Source of the DNA: Candidatus Reidiella endopervernicosa
Lineage (GTDB): Bacteria > Pseudomonadota > Gammaproteobacteria > GCF-013343005
Direction: 5' to 3'
Assembly: GCF_013343005.1 (NCBI RefSeq)
Contig: NZ_CP054491.1
Coordinates: forward strand, 62,001-126,000
Length of the DNA stretch: 64,000 nt
Below the pieces are notes generated by a model. The model was not told the origin of the DNA and ran no database searches. It worked only from the letters and a program-made list of their open reading frames with translations. Made by a program: the position numbers and the translations under genes. This document shows, piece by piece, positions 53,676 through 63,520 of the stretch (positions are counted from its first letter, which is position 1; each line of letters starts with the position of its first letter).

Positions 53676-54535
53676 CAGTCACTCCCCCCGAAACCACTAT
53701 TGAGTGTATCGAGTGGATTACTACGCTCTTCGGTGATCAGCCCTTCCCCGCCGTGCTCGTAACGCACGCCTTCGGGCAGGTTGTAGCGGTGTTCCACATC
53801 CGGGGTGACCAGCGACTCGCCCGCACTCGCCTTCTCCTCCCAGCCGATCCGGTAGTGATCGCCCAGCTTCCCCTGAACCAGATGGTTAGGTAGAACCTTG
53901 ATGGCGGCCTCTTCCAGAATGCAGGCCCTCTCGCACAATCCACAGCCGGTACAGGCGTCGGAATGGACGACGGGAATAAAGAGTGCGTGCTTACCGGAAC
54001 GAACGTTGTGCTTACGCTCCAGCGTGATCGCCTTACCACGGATGGGACAGACGTTGTAACAGACCTCACAACGCAGCCCGAGAAAGGCGATACAGCTCTC
54101 CTGATCGGAGACCACCGCCAGTCCCATACGGGCCCTGTTGATATCGGTCAGCTCGTGATCCAGCGCCCCGGTCGGACAGACCGGCACACAGGGAATATCC
54201 TCACACATCTCGCAAGGACCGCTCCTGGCTGTGAAGTAGGGCGTGCCGGTGGTTACCTCTTCACCGATATCGGCCAACTTCAGAATGTCGTAGGGACAGT
54301 CACGAACACACAAACCACAGCGCGTGCAGGCTGCCAGGAACTCACCCTCGGGTAGCGCACCCGGAGGACGAATCGCCAGTGCCGGCAACGATCGGGCCTG
54401 TTGTGAATAGAGCCCGATACCCATACCGAACAGACCAACACCGCAAGCGGTCTTGGCCAAGTCGGCCAGGAAGCGACGGCGGCTAACCGCTTTGCCCTTC
54501 CCGTTCAGGTTATCGTTGTGATCGTGGTCACTCAT
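53675..54535 (-). CDS. napG: NapG periplasmic ferredoxin-type protein
   Basis: A 286-residue iron-sulfur protein exported by Tat: the signal has SRRRFLADLAKT followed by a hydrophobic stretch. Four [4Fe-4S] motifs follow: CTRCGLCVRDCPYDI, CEMCEDIPCVPVCPTGA, CEVCYNVCPIRG, and CTGCGLCERACILEE. NapG takes electrons from NapH and feeds the nitrate reductase. It lies between napA (40 bp upstream) and napH (one-base overlap). Confidence 0.94.
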   Translation of the reverse strand: MSDHDHNDNLNGKGKAVSRRRFLADLAKTACGVGLFGMGIGLYSQQARSLPALAIRPPGALPEGEFLAACTRCGLCVRDCPYDILKLADIGEEVTTGTPYFTARSGPCEMCEDIPCVPVCPTGALDHELTDINRARMGLAVVSDQESCIAFLGLRCEVCYNVCPIRGKAITLERKHNVRSGKHALFIPVVHSDACTGCGLCERACILEEAAIKVLPNHLVQGKLGDHYRIGWEEKASAGESLVTPDVEHRYNLPEGVRYEHGGEGLITEERSNPLDTLNSGFGGSD

Positions 54536-54575
54536 CTTCTATTTCATCTTCGCTTCTGTTGTCAGTGGACTCGGA

Positions 54576-57137
54576 CTACGCCTTCACCACCTTGACCGCA
54601 CACTTCTTGTAGTCGGTCTCTTTCGATAGTGGATCGGTCGCATCGAGGGTCACCTTGTTGATCAGACGACTGGCGTCGAACCACGGTACATAGACCAGCC
54701 CCTCGGGCGGACGGTTACGACCACGGGTCTCGACACGGGAGACGATCTCGCCACGACGGCTGACCACCTTCACCTTGGCGCCCTGACGCAGACGACGCTT
54801 CTTCGCATCCTTGGGATGCATGAAGACCACCGCATCGGGTACCGCCCGGTGCAGCTCGGGGACGCGTTGGGTCATCGAACCAGAGTGCCAGTGCTCCAGC
54901 ACACGGCCGGTGCTGAGCCACATGTCGTACTCTTTATCGGGGCTCTCTGCTGGCGGTTCATAAGGTGCGGAGATAATCGCCGCGCGCCCATCAGGCTTAC
55001 CGTAGAACTTGACGCCCTCACCCGCCTTAACGTGTGGATCGTAGCCTTCGCGGAAGCGCCACAGCGTCTCCTTGCCGTCGATTACCGGCCAGCGCATACC
55101 ACGCGCCTTGTGGTAGGCACCAAACTCGGCCATCTCGTGGCCCTTCTTCGGAATCCCCTCGACGGAGTTGAAGAGGCGATACTCCTCGAATAGCCCCTTC
55201 TGCGCGTAGAAACCAAAGTCTTTGGACTCATCATTGTCGTACTTGTTACCGCGATCATCGGTGACCTGCTCAGCTGGGAATTTATCGACCTGACCATTGG
55301 CGTAGAGCACATCGAAGAGGGTCTTGCCTGCAACCTCCGGTGCCTTGGCGATCAGCTCGGCCGGCCAGACATCCTCGACCTTGATGTACTTGGCAAACTC
55401 CATCACCTGCCACAGGTCAGACTTCGACTCACCCGGTGCAGCGGTCTGTTGACGCCAGAACTGGGTACGGCGTTCGGCATTACCGTAGGCACCCTCCTTC
55501 TCGATCCACATCGCCGTCGGCAGTACCAGGTCGGCGGCCTGGGCGGAGACGGTCGGGTAGGGGTCGGAGACGATGACGAAGTTATCGGGAGCTCGCCAAC
55601 CGGGGTAGGACTCCTCATTCAAGTTGGCCGCCGCCTGCATGTTGTTGTTACACATCACCCAGAAGACGTTCATGACCCCGTCCTTCAGTGCACGGTGCAT
55701 CGCCACCGCGTGGATCAGGTTTTTACCCATCGGCTTACCGCTGATATCGGGCTGATCGGCACCGTCGGATTTGCCGTTGGCACGCGGAATGGTGCCTGCT
55801 GGCAGTTTCCAGGTCTTCTCGGAAAATTTGCAGTGCGCATCCTTCTTCACCACCAGATCGGCGGGCAGGCGGTGGGTAAAGGTACCGACCTCGCGAGCGG
55901 TACCGCAGGCGGATGGCTGACCGGTGAGCGAGAAGGGGCTGTTGCCCGGCTCGGAGATCTTGCCCATCAGCAGATGGATGTTATAGACCAGACCGTTCAT
56001 CCAGACACCGCGGGTGTGCTGGTTCATGCCCATGGTCCAGTAGGAGGTGACCTTCTTGTTCGGATCGGCGTAGACCTTGGCCAGCTTGAGCAGCTTATCC
56101 TTCGGCACGCCCGACATCTCGCTCGCCTTCTCCAGAGTATAGGGGGCTACCGACTTGGCGTACTCCTCGAAGGAGATCTTGCTCTTACCACCGTTACCCG
56201 GATTCTTCGCCGCCTTCTCCTTGGGATGGGTCGCACGCAGACCGTATCCGATATCGGTAACCGCCTGGTGGAAGTTGACATGTTTGTCGAGGAACGCCTT
56301 GTTGTAGGCCTTATTCTGGATGATGTAGTTGGCGATGTAGTTACCGATCGCCAGATCGGTCTGTGGGGTGAAGACCATGCCGTTATCGGCCAGCTCGAAG
56401 CAGCGATGCTCGTAGGTTGAGAGCACATGTACCTCACACCCCTTCTTGGTCAGACGGGTATCGGTAAGGCGCGACCAGAGGATCGGGTGCATCTCCGCCA
56501 TGTTGGCACCCCACAGCACGAAGACATCGGCGTGCTCAAGGTCGTCATAGCAGCCCATCGGCTCATCGATGCCGAAGCCTCGCATGAAGGCACCAACCGC
56601 CGAGGCCATACAGTGACGAGCATTCGGCTCGAGGCTGTTGGAGCGGAAACCGGCCTTGATCAGCTTCTGTGCCGCATAGCCCTCCCAGACGGTCCACTGA
56701 CCGGAACCGAACATGCCGATACCCTTGGGACCCTTCTTACGCGCAGCGATGAACTTCTCCGCCATGATCTTAAACGCCTCGTCCCAGGAGACCGCCTCAA
56801 ACTTGCCATCTTTGGCGTATTTCCCACCCGTCTTACGCAGCATCGGCTGGGTGAGACGATCCTTTCCGTAGAGGATCTTCGGCAGGAAGTAACCCTTGAT
56901 GCAGTTGAGACCGCGGTTAACCGGGGCATCGGGATCACCCTGTGAGGCGACTACCTTGCCGCCCTTGGTGCCGATCAGCACGCTACAGCCGGTACCACAG
57001 TAGCGACAGGCCGCCTTGTCCCAGCGAATCCCATCATCCGCCGCTGCAAAGCTGACCCCTGGCAGGGAGACACCCGCTGCCGCTGCAGTTGCAGCTATCG
57101 CATTGTTTTTAATAAATTCTCGCCGTGTCTGTTTCAT
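54576..57137 (-). CDS. napA: Periplasmic nitrate reductase catalytic subunit NapA
   Basis: NapA reduces nitrate to nitrite at a molybdenum bis-MGD centre. The 853-residue product has a Tat signal ([20 protein letters not shown]), the [4Fe-4S] motif [13 protein letters not shown] completed by a Cys in GLNCIKGYF, and the Mo-ligand Cys in [14 protein letters not shown] near residue 183. [15 protein letters not shown] near the end binds the cofactor. Length and motifs match NapA and not NasA or NarB, because of the signal and context. Its start overlaps napD by four bases. Confidence 0.97.
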   Translation of the reverse strand: MKQTRREFIKNNAIAATAAAAGVSLPGVSFAAADDGIRWDKAACRYCGTGCSVLIGTKGGKVVASQGDPDAPVNRGLNCIKGYFLPKILYGKDRLTQPMLRKTGGKYAKDGKFEAVSWDEAFKIMAEKFIAARKKGPKGIGMFGSGQWTVWEGYAAQKLIKAGFRSNSLEPNARHCMASAVGAFMRGFGIDEPMGCYDDLEHADVFVLWGANMAEMHPILWSRLTDTRLTKKGCEVHVLSTYEHRCFELADNGMVFTPQTDLAIGNYIANYIIQNKAYNKAFLDKHVNFHQAVTDIGYGLRATHPKEKAAKNPGNGGKSKISFEEYAKSVAPYTLEKASEMSGVPKDKLLKLAKVYADPNKKVTSYWTMGMNQHTRGVWMNGLVYNIHLLMGKISEPGNSPFSLTGQPSACGTAREVGTFTHRLPADLVVKKDAHCKFSEKTWKLPAGTIPRANGKSDGADQPDISGKPMGKNLIHAVAMHRALKDGVMNVFWVMCNNNMQAAANLNEESYPGWRAPDNFVIVSDPYPTVSAQAADLVLPTAMWIEKEGAYGNAERRTQFWRQQTAAPGESKSDLWQVMEFAKYIKVEDVWPAELIAKAPEVAGKTLFDVLYANGQVDKFPAEQVTDDRGNKYDNDESKDFGFYAQKGLFEEYRLFNSVEGIPKKGHEMAEFGAYHKARGMRWPVIDGKETLWRFREGYDPHVKAGEGVKFYGKPDGRAAIISAPYEPPAESPDKEYDMWLSTGRVLEHWHSGSMTQRVPELHRAVPDAVVFMHPKDAKKRRLRQGAKVKVVSRRGEIVSRVETRGRNRPPEGLVYVPWFDASRLINKVTLDATDPLSKETDYKKCAVKVVKA

Positions 57138-57406
57138 TGTACGACCTCCTCTAAATGCTCAACTTCTTCATTATTTTCATCTTCGTTATGGTGGTAAATC
57201 ATCGATGCGGATATAACGCCATCCACGTTTTGAAAACTCATCAAGGTATCGGCCATGAGACCCTCATCATCCTGCTCAAGGGTCACCACCAGCTGCCCAT
57301 CATCGTTAATCGCGTGTACTTCAACGCCTTCGAGATGCTGCAGCCGCTCCTTTACCGGCACGATATTTTCTGGTCTGGCATGCACCAGAACGCCACAGAT
57401 ATTCAT
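57134..57406 (-). CDS. napD: NapD chaperone for the NapA Tat signal
   Basis: A 90-residue cytosolic chaperone with the ferredoxin-like NapD fold: [37 protein letters not shown], and [13 protein letters not shown]. NapD binds the NapA twin-arginine signal during cofactor loading. ATG 57406 follows a GGAGGAGAG ribosome site and overlaps the napF stop (ATGA). The frame is open to 57514 but the upstream part lies inside napF. The acidic tail ([15 protein letters not shown]) is longer than in many relatives. Confidence 0.93.
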   Translation of the reverse strand: MNICGVLVHARPENIVPVKERLQHLEGVEVHAINDDGQLVVTLEQDDEGLMADTLMSFQNVDGVISASMIYHHNEDENNEEVEHLEEVVQ

Positions 57407-57942
57407 GCACTCTCCTCCAGTTGTGATTTTTGTTGAGATAGTTGATTCGTCCCCTGCTGAACCGAGAGAGCCGCTACCGGACAGGGCGCCACACAGGCGC
57501 CACAACCGCTGCACGCCTGCTGATCGAGTTCAGGAATAGAGACACCACCGATGCGTGGTCGAAATGTAATGGCGCGCTCATCACACTGTTCGCCGCAGCT
57601 GCGGCATACAACGCCTCGCATCGCCAGACACGCATCGGAAATCGTTGCCTTAAGCTGCCACGGCTGCGCATGAGCTGCGAAGGCCTGGGGCTGGAGCGCG
57701 CCGGTTTTGCAGCGCTCGACACACTCGCCGCAGAAGGTGCACTCACCACGCTTGAAATTGATCTTGGGGAAACCTGACTCGGTTTCGATAATCGACTCAG
57801 GGCACTGCTTTCTACAGTCATCACAACGGCTGCAGAGATCGACAAATAACGTCTCTTCCACTGCCCAGGGTGGGCGCACAGGCACCGAACGACCGGAGAG
57901 ATCGCCCCTGAGAAATGCCCGTCGGTTTATTGCCCTTCCCAT
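57403..57942 (-). CDS. napF: NapF ferredoxin-type accessory protein
   Basis: About 179 residues with a NapF-like start (NRRAFLRGDLSG) and [4Fe-4S] motifs CSRCDDCRKQCPESI, CTFCGECVERCKTGA, and CSGCGACVAPCPVAA, plus an extra Cys pattern CRSCGEQCDERA. NapF is cytosolic and helps mature or activate NapA. It is the first gene of napFDAGHBC. ATG 57942 is preferred over 57960 because a GGTGGCGG-like site precedes it and the family starts with RAxNRRxFL. Confidence 0.92.
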   Translation of the reverse strand: MGRAINRRAFLRGDLSGRSVPVRPPWAVEETLFVDLCSRCDDCRKQCPESIIETESGFPKINFKRGECTFCGECVERCKTGALQPQAFAAHAQPWQLKATISDACLAMRGVVCRSCGEQCDERAITFRPRIGGVSIPELDQQACSGCGACVAPCPVAALSVQQGTNQLSQQKSQLEESA

Positions 57943-58607
57943 ACCGCCACCTACCACCATAGAGACGCGGTTAACTTATGCTTCCTGCTCAATGGAAGCT
58001 TCCTGATCTGAACGCAGATTCTTTGGTTCGATAGCAGTACTGCTGACCAACAAATAGCGCCTAAAGCTCACCACATCGGCGGGCACCAACCTCGCCTCTT
58101 AATACCCACGTTTTGTACGTTATATGACAAACCTAGTCTCGAAAATGGAGAAGATCAAGGCCACCGAACACTTATAACTAGCTGTTGAACAAGAGATTTA
58201 CCCAATAGAAACAGTCGGGATTAGAGTGGATATAAATAATTTTTGATGTCACACAGATAACTATCCGCTGTCGAGACGCACATTCAACTCAATGAAACCA
58301 GACCGACTGATCACTGGCCTCAACAGCCAGCTTTAGGTAGCGACCATTGATAGCCCACAACTGGCCAACAAACACATAGATTTGAATCAAAGCAACGTAT
58401 CGAAACAGGGGCGTTTTATAGGTAGCTGGAGAGCAACAGCTATCACCCTGTGTGCAGCTCAAAACAGGCGTAATAACCATCCATACATCCCCGAGATGGG
58501 TTTAGGAAACTAAGCATGGAAGGCGAGCTGAAGAATCAGCTCGCCTGTGATCGATGTTATTTGATCAGGGAGATCAAGAGGTAGCAGCTAACCAGATATT
58601 AAGCGTA
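57943..58607. other. Intergenic region upstream of napF and downstream of the Crp/Fnr gene
   Basis: A 665 bp stretch without a supported gene, AT-rich in the middle. It should contain the nap promoter; I found no full Fnr box (TTGAT-N4-ATCAA). A TTGAT and an ATCAA occur at 58561-58577 but with the wrong spacing. A perfect hairpin lies at 58521-58546. A 63-codon minus-strand frame at 58289-58480 has no recognisable features. Confidence 0.45.
58521..58546 (-). terminator. Perfect 11 bp hairpin after the Crp/Fnr gene
   Basis: AGGCGAGCTGA and TCAGCTCGCCT pair exactly around AGAA. It lies 62 bases after the Crp/Fnr stop. There is no proper T run on either side, so it may be a terminator of weak type or an mRNA 3' end structure. 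Confidence 0.45.
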
Positions 58608-59303
58608 TCAGTCGTCAATATCGGTCATGCTGCGCAGGGCGTGGATGTCGCACAGCACAATGTCATTACCCTGCACCTCAATCAGACCGCGATCTCTCAA
58701 ACGATGCAGTATTCTGGAGAGGGTCTCGGGCTGTATTGAAAGCTTGGAGGCGATCAGGTTTTTGGTCGCTGGCAGATGAATGCTGGTGCTCTCGGCAATA
58801 TTTACCGGTAGCTGTTGCAGCAGATAGATCACCAGACGATAGGTCGCATTCCGCAGCGAGAGACTGTCGATCTCGTTGAGAAACTGATGCAGGCGGCGAC
58901 TCAGAGTTGCCATCATGCGGAAACTGGTCTCAGGCGAGTCGCGGAGCAGCGAAACAAAGGCGTGGGCGTCGAACGAGAGCACCTCTGATATATCCACCGA
59001 CTCTGCATGCAGCGGGTAGGCGGCATCCCCTCCCATAAACATCAGCGCCTCAGCGAAGATCTGGCCCGAGCTGACCAACTCAACCACCTTCTCATCGCCA
59101 TCGGGCGAGGTACGAAACAGCTTTACCAGACCACGACGCAAAAAGTAGAAACTCTGTACCGGCTCCCCCTGACTAAACAGACGCTCGCCCTTGGCCAACT
59201 GGTGGCAGTGCATACCCTGCATTACCCTGGCAAATTGATCATCCAATAGCGCGCCAAACAGCGGCGTACGTCGGATTTCGGTGCTGATCTCTTCTTGGGT
59301 CAT
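58608..59303 (-). CDS. Crp/Fnr-family transcriptional regulator (Dnr-like)
   Basis: A 231-residue regulator with an N-terminal cyclic-nucleotide-fold sensor (LAKGERLFSQGEPVQSFYFL, GQIFAEALMF), a dimer helix and a C-terminal helix-turn-helix in IHLPATKNLIASKLSIQPET then LSRILHRL. It has no N-terminal four-Cys cluster, so it is unlike true FNR and closer to Dnr/NarR types that respond to nitrogen oxides (family inference). A GGAGGGAGATGG ribosome site precedes the ATG. It sits between nap and moaA, divergent from moaA, and is the best candidate for controlling both. Confidence 0.9.
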   Translation of the reverse strand: MTQEEISTEIRRTPLFGALLDDQFARVMQGMHCHQLAKGERLFSQGEPVQSFYFLRRGLVKLFRTSPDGDEKVVELVSSGQIFAEALMFMGGDAAYPLHAESVDISEVLSFDAHAFVSLLRDSPETSFRMMATLSRRLHQFLNEIDSLSLRNATYRLVIYLLQQLPVNIAESTSIHLPATKNLIASKLSIQPETLSRILHRLRDRGLIEVQGNDIVLCDIHALRSMTDIDD

Positions 59304-59323
59304 ATCGCCATCTCCCTCCGCCC

Positions 59324-59337
59324 TTGACCAAGATCAG
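59324..59337. promoter_or_regulatory. Fnr/Dnr-like box between the Crp/Fnr gene and moaA
   Basis: TTGACCAAGATCAG matches the TTGAT-N4-ATCAA Fnr/Dnr box at 8 of 10 fixed positions. It lies 21 bases before the start codon of the Crp/Fnr gene, which would suit autorepression, and about 150 bases before moaA. Confidence 0.45.
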
Positions 59338-59486
59338 TGCAACTGACCGGGGCGTCAATTAGAAATTGTAGTTGATGGACATTGTACGGACTTGACCGGA
59401 TTGAGTCATGCACAATAGACATGACGTAGAGTGGGGAAATAACCCCTTTGGGTTATTGCCGAAATCGCTTAATAGAACTAGATTTG

Positions 59487-60476
59487 ATGACTATGAGCCG
59501 ATCACTAAAAGACCCATTTGGCAGAGAGATCGAATATCTGCGCCTCTCGGTAACTGACCGTTGCGACCTACGCTGTTTCTACTGCATGCCGAAGGGTTTT
59601 GACGACTACCAGGAGTCTGTCGACTCGCTCACTTTTGATGAGATTGAACGCGTCGTTGCTGCCTTTGGCGAGCTCGGCGTGAAGCGCATTCGTCTTACTG
59701 GCGGTGAGCCACTGGTACGCAAAGATGTGACCCAGCTGGCCGGTCGTCTGGCAAAGCTGAATGGCATTGAGGATCTCTCCCTTTCGACCAACGCCACCCG
59801 GCTCTCAAAACACGCCGACGAGCTGCACAATGCCGGCGTCAGCCGTATCAATGTCAGTCTCGACACCCTCGATCCACACCGTTTTCGTGAGATCACCGGC
59901 GGCAAGCTGGAAAAAGTGATCAACGGTCTGATGGCGGCCAAAGAGGCGGGGTTTTTCCCGATCAAGATCAACATGGTGGCGATGAAAGGCGTCAACGATG
60001 ACGAGTTCGAGCAGATGGTCGAATTCTGTATCGAACACGACTTCACCCTGCGCTTTATCGAAACCATGCCGATGGGAGCCACCGGCTTTGGAGCCAAGGA
60101 TCACTATCTCGACCTGCTAAGCGTCGAGCGCCGCCTCGGTGAACGTTTTGAGCTACTGCCCGGCGTAATGCCCGGTGGTGGTCCTGCACGCTACGTACAG
60201 GTCTCCGGTACCGATCTACGCATCGGTTTTATCACCCCGATCTCACAGCACTTCTGCGAGAGCTGTAACCGCATCCGCCTCTCTGCCGATGGCAACCTCT
60301 ACCTCTGCCTCGGGCAGGACCACAGCTACGCCCTGCGCCCACTACTGCGCGGAGGTATTAGCGATGACGGCCTTAAAGAGGCGATCTTCGAAGCGATCGC
60401 GCTTAAACCAGAGCGTCACGAATTTAACGAGAAGCCGAATCAAGTGGTCCGCTTTATGTCGATGACTGGCGGCTGA
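59487..60476 (+). CDS. moaA: GTP 3',8-cyclase MoaA (molybdenum cofactor synthesis)
   Basis: MoaA is the radical-SAM enzyme that starts molybdopterin synthesis from GTP. The 329-residue product has the radical-SAM motif CDLRCFYC (~residue 27), the SAM-binding RLTGGEPLVRKDV, the second cluster in FCESCNRIRL with a later Cys in LYLCLGQ, and the C-terminal Gly-Gly (MTGG) needed for activity. ATG 59487 is chosen, with ATG 59493 as an alternative; the open frame from 59448 has no family match. The cofactor would be needed by NapA and SoeA. Confidence 0.95.
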   Translation: MTMSRSLKDPFGREIEYLRLSVTDRCDLRCFYCMPKGFDDYQESVDSLTFDEIERVVAAFGELGVKRIRLTGGEPLVRKDVTQLAGRLAKLNGIEDLSLSTNATRLSKHADELHNAGVSRINVSLDTLDPHRFREITGGKLEKVINGLMAAKEAGFFPIKINMVAMKGVNDDEFEQMVEFCIEHDFTLRFIETMPMGATGFGAKDHYLDLLSVERRLGERFELLPGVMPGGGPARYVQVSGTDLRIGFITPISQHFCESCNRIRLSADGNLYLCLGQDHSYALRPLLRGGISDDGLKEAIFEAIALKPERHEFNEKPNQVVRFMSMTGG

Positions 60477-60529
60477 TCGACCCTCTTCCTGTTATAGTCC
60501 CCACATCGTTTCAATCAGTAGGGTAATCC

Positions 60530-61021
60530 GTGTCACGCAGTGAAACACTTACCGGTCTGGGCCGACTCATTCGCAGTCAGCGCTGGGCCGCACTCGCTAC
60601 GCTGCAGAAAGATGGCACACCACTCGCCTCAATGGTCGCCTACGCCTTCGATGACAACTTCAGCCAACTCTATCTCCACCTGAGCCAACTCGCCGCTCAC
60701 ACCGGCAACCTGCTTGAACGCCCAACCATCTCACTCGTAATCAGCGAACCTGATGATGGGCGAAAGGATCCGCAAACGCTGGCACGCCTCACCCTCAATG
60801 GTGAAGTCACCGCCGTTAAACCCGACTCACAGACATACACTCTCGGCAAGGCTCGCTACCTTGGCCAGCTACCTGAGTCTGAACAGCTATTTGAGTTTGG
60901 TGATTTTGCGCTCTACGCCTTCCAATCTGTCGATGTGCGCTATGTCGGTGGGTTTGCGCGTGCCTGGAGTTTCAATCAGAGTGATCTAGAACAGGCCGCA
61001 CAACTAAGCAAAATAAAGTAA
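60530..61021 (+). CDS. Pyridoxamine-5'-phosphate-oxidase-like (HugZ-type) protein
   Basis: A 163-residue protein with the split-barrel flavin-binding fold: RWAALATLQKDGTPLASMVA near residue 18, SQLAAHTGNLLERPTISLVI near 52, and ARLTLNGEVTAV. It ends with FGDFALYAFQSVDVRYVGGF, as in HugZ-like haem-utilisation and general PPOX proteins. FMN or haem binding is likely but substrate is unknown. It starts with GTG 60530, 53 bp after moaA, and may be in the same transcript. Confidence 0.8.
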   Translation: MSRSETLTGLGRLIRSQRWAALATLQKDGTPLASMVAYAFDDNFSQLYLHLSQLAAHTGNLLERPTISLVISEPDDGRKDPQTLARLTLNGEVTAVKPDSQTYTLGKARYLGQLPESEQLFEFGDFALYAFQSVDVRYVGGFARAWSFNQSDLEQAAQLSKIK

Positions 61022-61083
61022 TTCAATCTGAGAGCCATACTCCCCGATTCCGTTCCACTCCATCCGGGTTACCCTCTAGCCTG

Positions 61084-61650
61084 TTACCTATTACCTGCTG
61101 TCTTAGAGCCATGCTGCCGACAGTACTCGTACATCACTATCGAGGCAGCGACACTGACGTTAAGACTCTGCGTCTCACCGACCTGCGGGATGGTGAGGCA
61201 TTCAATCCCGGCGTAGCTACTACGGTCAAAGCTGATCCCCATCTCCTCATGACCGAAGATGAAGGCGCTCTTCTCAGGCAATGCCACCTCACCCAGTGGC
61301 TGACACCCCTCTCCCAGATCGAGGGTAAAGAGCTGATAACCACGTTCATGGAGATTCTCGAAGCAGCTATCAAAGCTATCGTGAAATTTTGCCGGGACCT
61401 TCTTAAACGCCCCCTTGCCCGCAGCGGGGTCGAAGGGACCGATATCGATCATATGGATCTCATGGGCACCAAACGCCTCGGCGCTTCGAAAGATCTTCGG
61501 TACGCTGAATCCAGGTTTGAGATGGTCGAGTACCAGCGCCATCTGATGGATGCCCGGTTCAGCCAGACGGTTGCGATCACGCTGTTCTCGATAGCGCCGT
61601 AGCGCCTGATTGCGCATCTCTTTACGTAGCTTGCTGTCACTTCTTCTCAC
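61084..61650 (-). CDS. TrmH/SpoU-family RNA 2'-O-methyltransferase
   Basis: A 188-residue SPOUT enzyme with the three family motifs: KIFRSAEAFGAHEIH (motif 1), FIFGHEEMGIS (motif 2) and IPQVGETQSLNVSVAASIV (motif 3 with the knot). It transfers a methyl group from SAM to a ribose in tRNA or rRNA. The basic N-terminal 30 residues would bind RNA. The exact site is not predictable from sequence. Its start overlaps the stop of the TauE/SafE gene by four bases, so the two are coupled. Confidence 0.85.
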   Translation of the reverse strand: MRRSDSKLRKEMRNQALRRYREQRDRNRLAEPGIHQMALVLDHLKPGFSVPKIFRSAEAFGAHEIHMIDIGPFDPAAGKGAFKKVPAKFHDSFDSCFENLHERGYQLFTLDLGEGCQPLGEVALPEKSAFIFGHEEMGISFDRSSYAGIECLTIPQVGETQSLNVSVAASIVMYEYCRQHGSKTAGNR

Positions 61651-62432
61651 GAGAGCGCTCCAAACAACATGCGCAGACCCAGCCCGGTGAGAAACAGCGC
61701 AAAGACCCGTTTTAGCAGGACACCAGGCAGGGCATGGGCAATTCGCGCCCCCAGCGGCGCAAATAGCACGCTGGTCAGCACCACCCCCAACAGGGCCGGT
61801 AGGTAGATATAACCGAGACTGTACTCAGGCAATCCCACCTCACCCCAACCACGCCAGGCAAAACCGGCCGTACCGCCAACGGCAATCGGTAGACCGACAG
61901 CGGCAGCGGTTGCCACCGCCTGCTGCATCTTCACGTTGCACCAGACCAGAAAGGGGACGGTCATGGTGCCGCCACCGATGCCAACCACGGCTGAGACACT
62001 ACCGATGAGACCACCTGCCGTGCTCATTGCACCACTACCAGGAATTCCACGATGAGCATCAGGGCGAAGGCCAAAACCCATCTGCGCTGCCACACTCAGC
62101 TCAAAGATGGCGAAGACCAGACGCAACGAATCACCCGCCATCAGATCGGCAATGACCGAACCGATCAGCGCACCGACCACAATCCCCGGCGTCAGCCGCC
62201 AGAACAGCTGCCAGAGCACCGCGCCGCGGCGATGGTGGGCATAGACCGATGAGATCGAGGTGAAGATGATGGTGGCCAGTGAAGTACCAATAGCCAGATG
62301 CATGGCGTGGGCGAAATTGTGATCGGCGAAGAGCAGCGCCAGCACCGGCACGATCACCAGCCCGCCGCCGACACCCAGCAGACCGGCCAGCAGACCCGCT
62401 GCCGCGCCCAGCAGTAACAGCGTGATCAACAT
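61647..62432 (-). CDS. TauE/SafE-family sulfite exporter-like permease
   Basis: A 261-residue membrane protein with about eight helices and the family repeats GLLAGLLGVGGGLVIVPVL near residue 15 and SAVVGIGGGTMTVPFLVWCN near 140. TauE/SafE proteins move sulfite, sulfoacetate or related anions across the inner membrane. In a sulfur oxidiser it could export sulfite or sulfate-like anions, but substrate is inferred only from the family. It lies between the SoxW-like gene and the TrmH-type gene, on the same strand. Confidence 0.85.
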   Translation of the reverse strand: MLITLLLLGAAAGLLAGLLGVGGGLVIVPVLALLFADHNFAHAMHLAIGTSLATIIFTSISSVYAHHRRGAVLWQLFWRLTPGIVVGALIGSVIADLMAGDSLRLVFAIFELSVAAQMGFGLRPDAHRGIPGSGAMSTAGGLIGSVSAVVGIGGGTMTVPFLVWCNVKMQQAVATAAAVGLPIAVGGTAGFAWRGWGEVGLPEYSLGYIYLPALLGVVLTSVLFAPLGARIAHALPGVLLKRVFALFLTGLGLRMLFGALS

Positions 62433-62480
62433 TTGAGGCTCAGTGAATCGTTCTTATCAAACAACGATGAGCGTGTTGAA

Positions 62481-63511
62481 CTATTTCCAAAGATCGACCT
62501 CAATCCCCTGCTCGTGCAGTTGATCCGCCCGCCCCTGCACGAAGCGCTGGAATTCCGGTTCACTGTTATAGGCACCACTGGAGACGTAAAGCATCGCCGA
62601 CTCAACATGAAAGGCACGCAGATAGGCCTCAGTACGGAACGTCTCACTGCCAGTACTATCGAAAAAGAGCAGACTCGGGGTGAACTGCACATTCATCTGC
62701 TTGGCCCAGTTACGCGCCGTGGTGCGTTTGCCATCGGGCGTGATCAGCGGATCGTTCGACCAGATATCGACCAGCGCCACATCGAAATAGGCCATCGCCT
62801 GCTGCAACGGCTTGCGTTTGAGCGTATCTCCATGCAGCTCATCACAGGTCGCACACTGCTTCTGCTCAAAAAGACCAGCAGTGGTTTGTCACCCGCCTTG
62901 CGCTGCAGATCAAGCGTCGGCTGCAGATATCCCGGTTCGAGATGCAACTTACCGCTGGCCGGTTGTGGCGCAAGTCTGGCGTAGTAGTCGCGGAAGCTGC
63001 CGACCGACTCCTCTTTACCGGCCACATAATCGAGTGCAGCAAGCATCTTGTGCGGCGGGTAGAAGCCGTTGACCCGCAGCGCCACCTTACCCTGCTCGTC
63101 GAGGAACAGCAGGGTCGGGGTGAACTGCACCCGCAGCGATTTTGCAAACTGCTTCTCGGTGGTGACCTCTCCCTTGAGGCCGGTCACCTCCCGGTCACCC
63201 CAGAGGTTAATCGCAATCGCCTCAAAGCCGCTACGTGTCTTCTCGACGATCTCATGCTGGGCAAAGTTAACCCGCACCAGCCGCTCACAGTAGGGGCAGC
63301 CATCCTGATAGAAGTAGAGCATCACCCGCTTGCTCTCACTGCTCGCCTCTGCCACGTCTTCACGAATATCGAGAAACGACTGCTTGAACCAGGCCGGCCT
63401 ATCGACATAGCCGGGATTGACCATCCCCTCACCGAGCTGCTCATCTGCGGCAAAGAGCGGTGCTGACATGACCAGAAATAGAACGACGAACAGTTTTTGC
63501 ATTAAACGCAT
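62481..63511 (-). CDS. SoxW-like protein with two thioredoxin domains, one frameshift
   Basis: A secreted protein (signal KLFVVLFLVMSAPLFA) with two thioredoxin-like domains. The first has YQDGCPYCERLVR, a CPYC redox site near residue 72, and VQFTPTLLFLD. The second has QKQCATCDELHG, a CATC site, and VQFTPSLLFFD. The frame breaks near 62868: LLVF must be followed by FEQKQCATCDEL, which needs one T added to a five-T run. Unbroken parts are 62744-63511 and 62481-62807. SoxW-type proteins reduce periplasmic thiols of the Sox system; no sox genes are in the window. Confidence 0.82.
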
Positions 63512-63520
63512 GGCTTAACC

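Noticed and set aside
55449-56420. Long open frames antisense to napA, and similar long antisense frames at 44905-45846, 43601-44278 and 12982-13560
   Set aside because: They lie opposite strongly conserved genes, have compositions typical of shadow frames, and show no domain signature.
58289-58480. A 63-codon minus-strand frame between nap and the Crp/Fnr gene
   Set aside because: No ribosome site, no family resemblance, and it ends in an AT-rich noncoding-looking region.
58561-58577. TTGATCAGGGAGATCAA as an Fnr box
   Set aside because: The spacer between TTGAT and ATCAA is seven bases, not four, and the site is downstream of the Crp/Fnr gene rather than at a promoter for nap.
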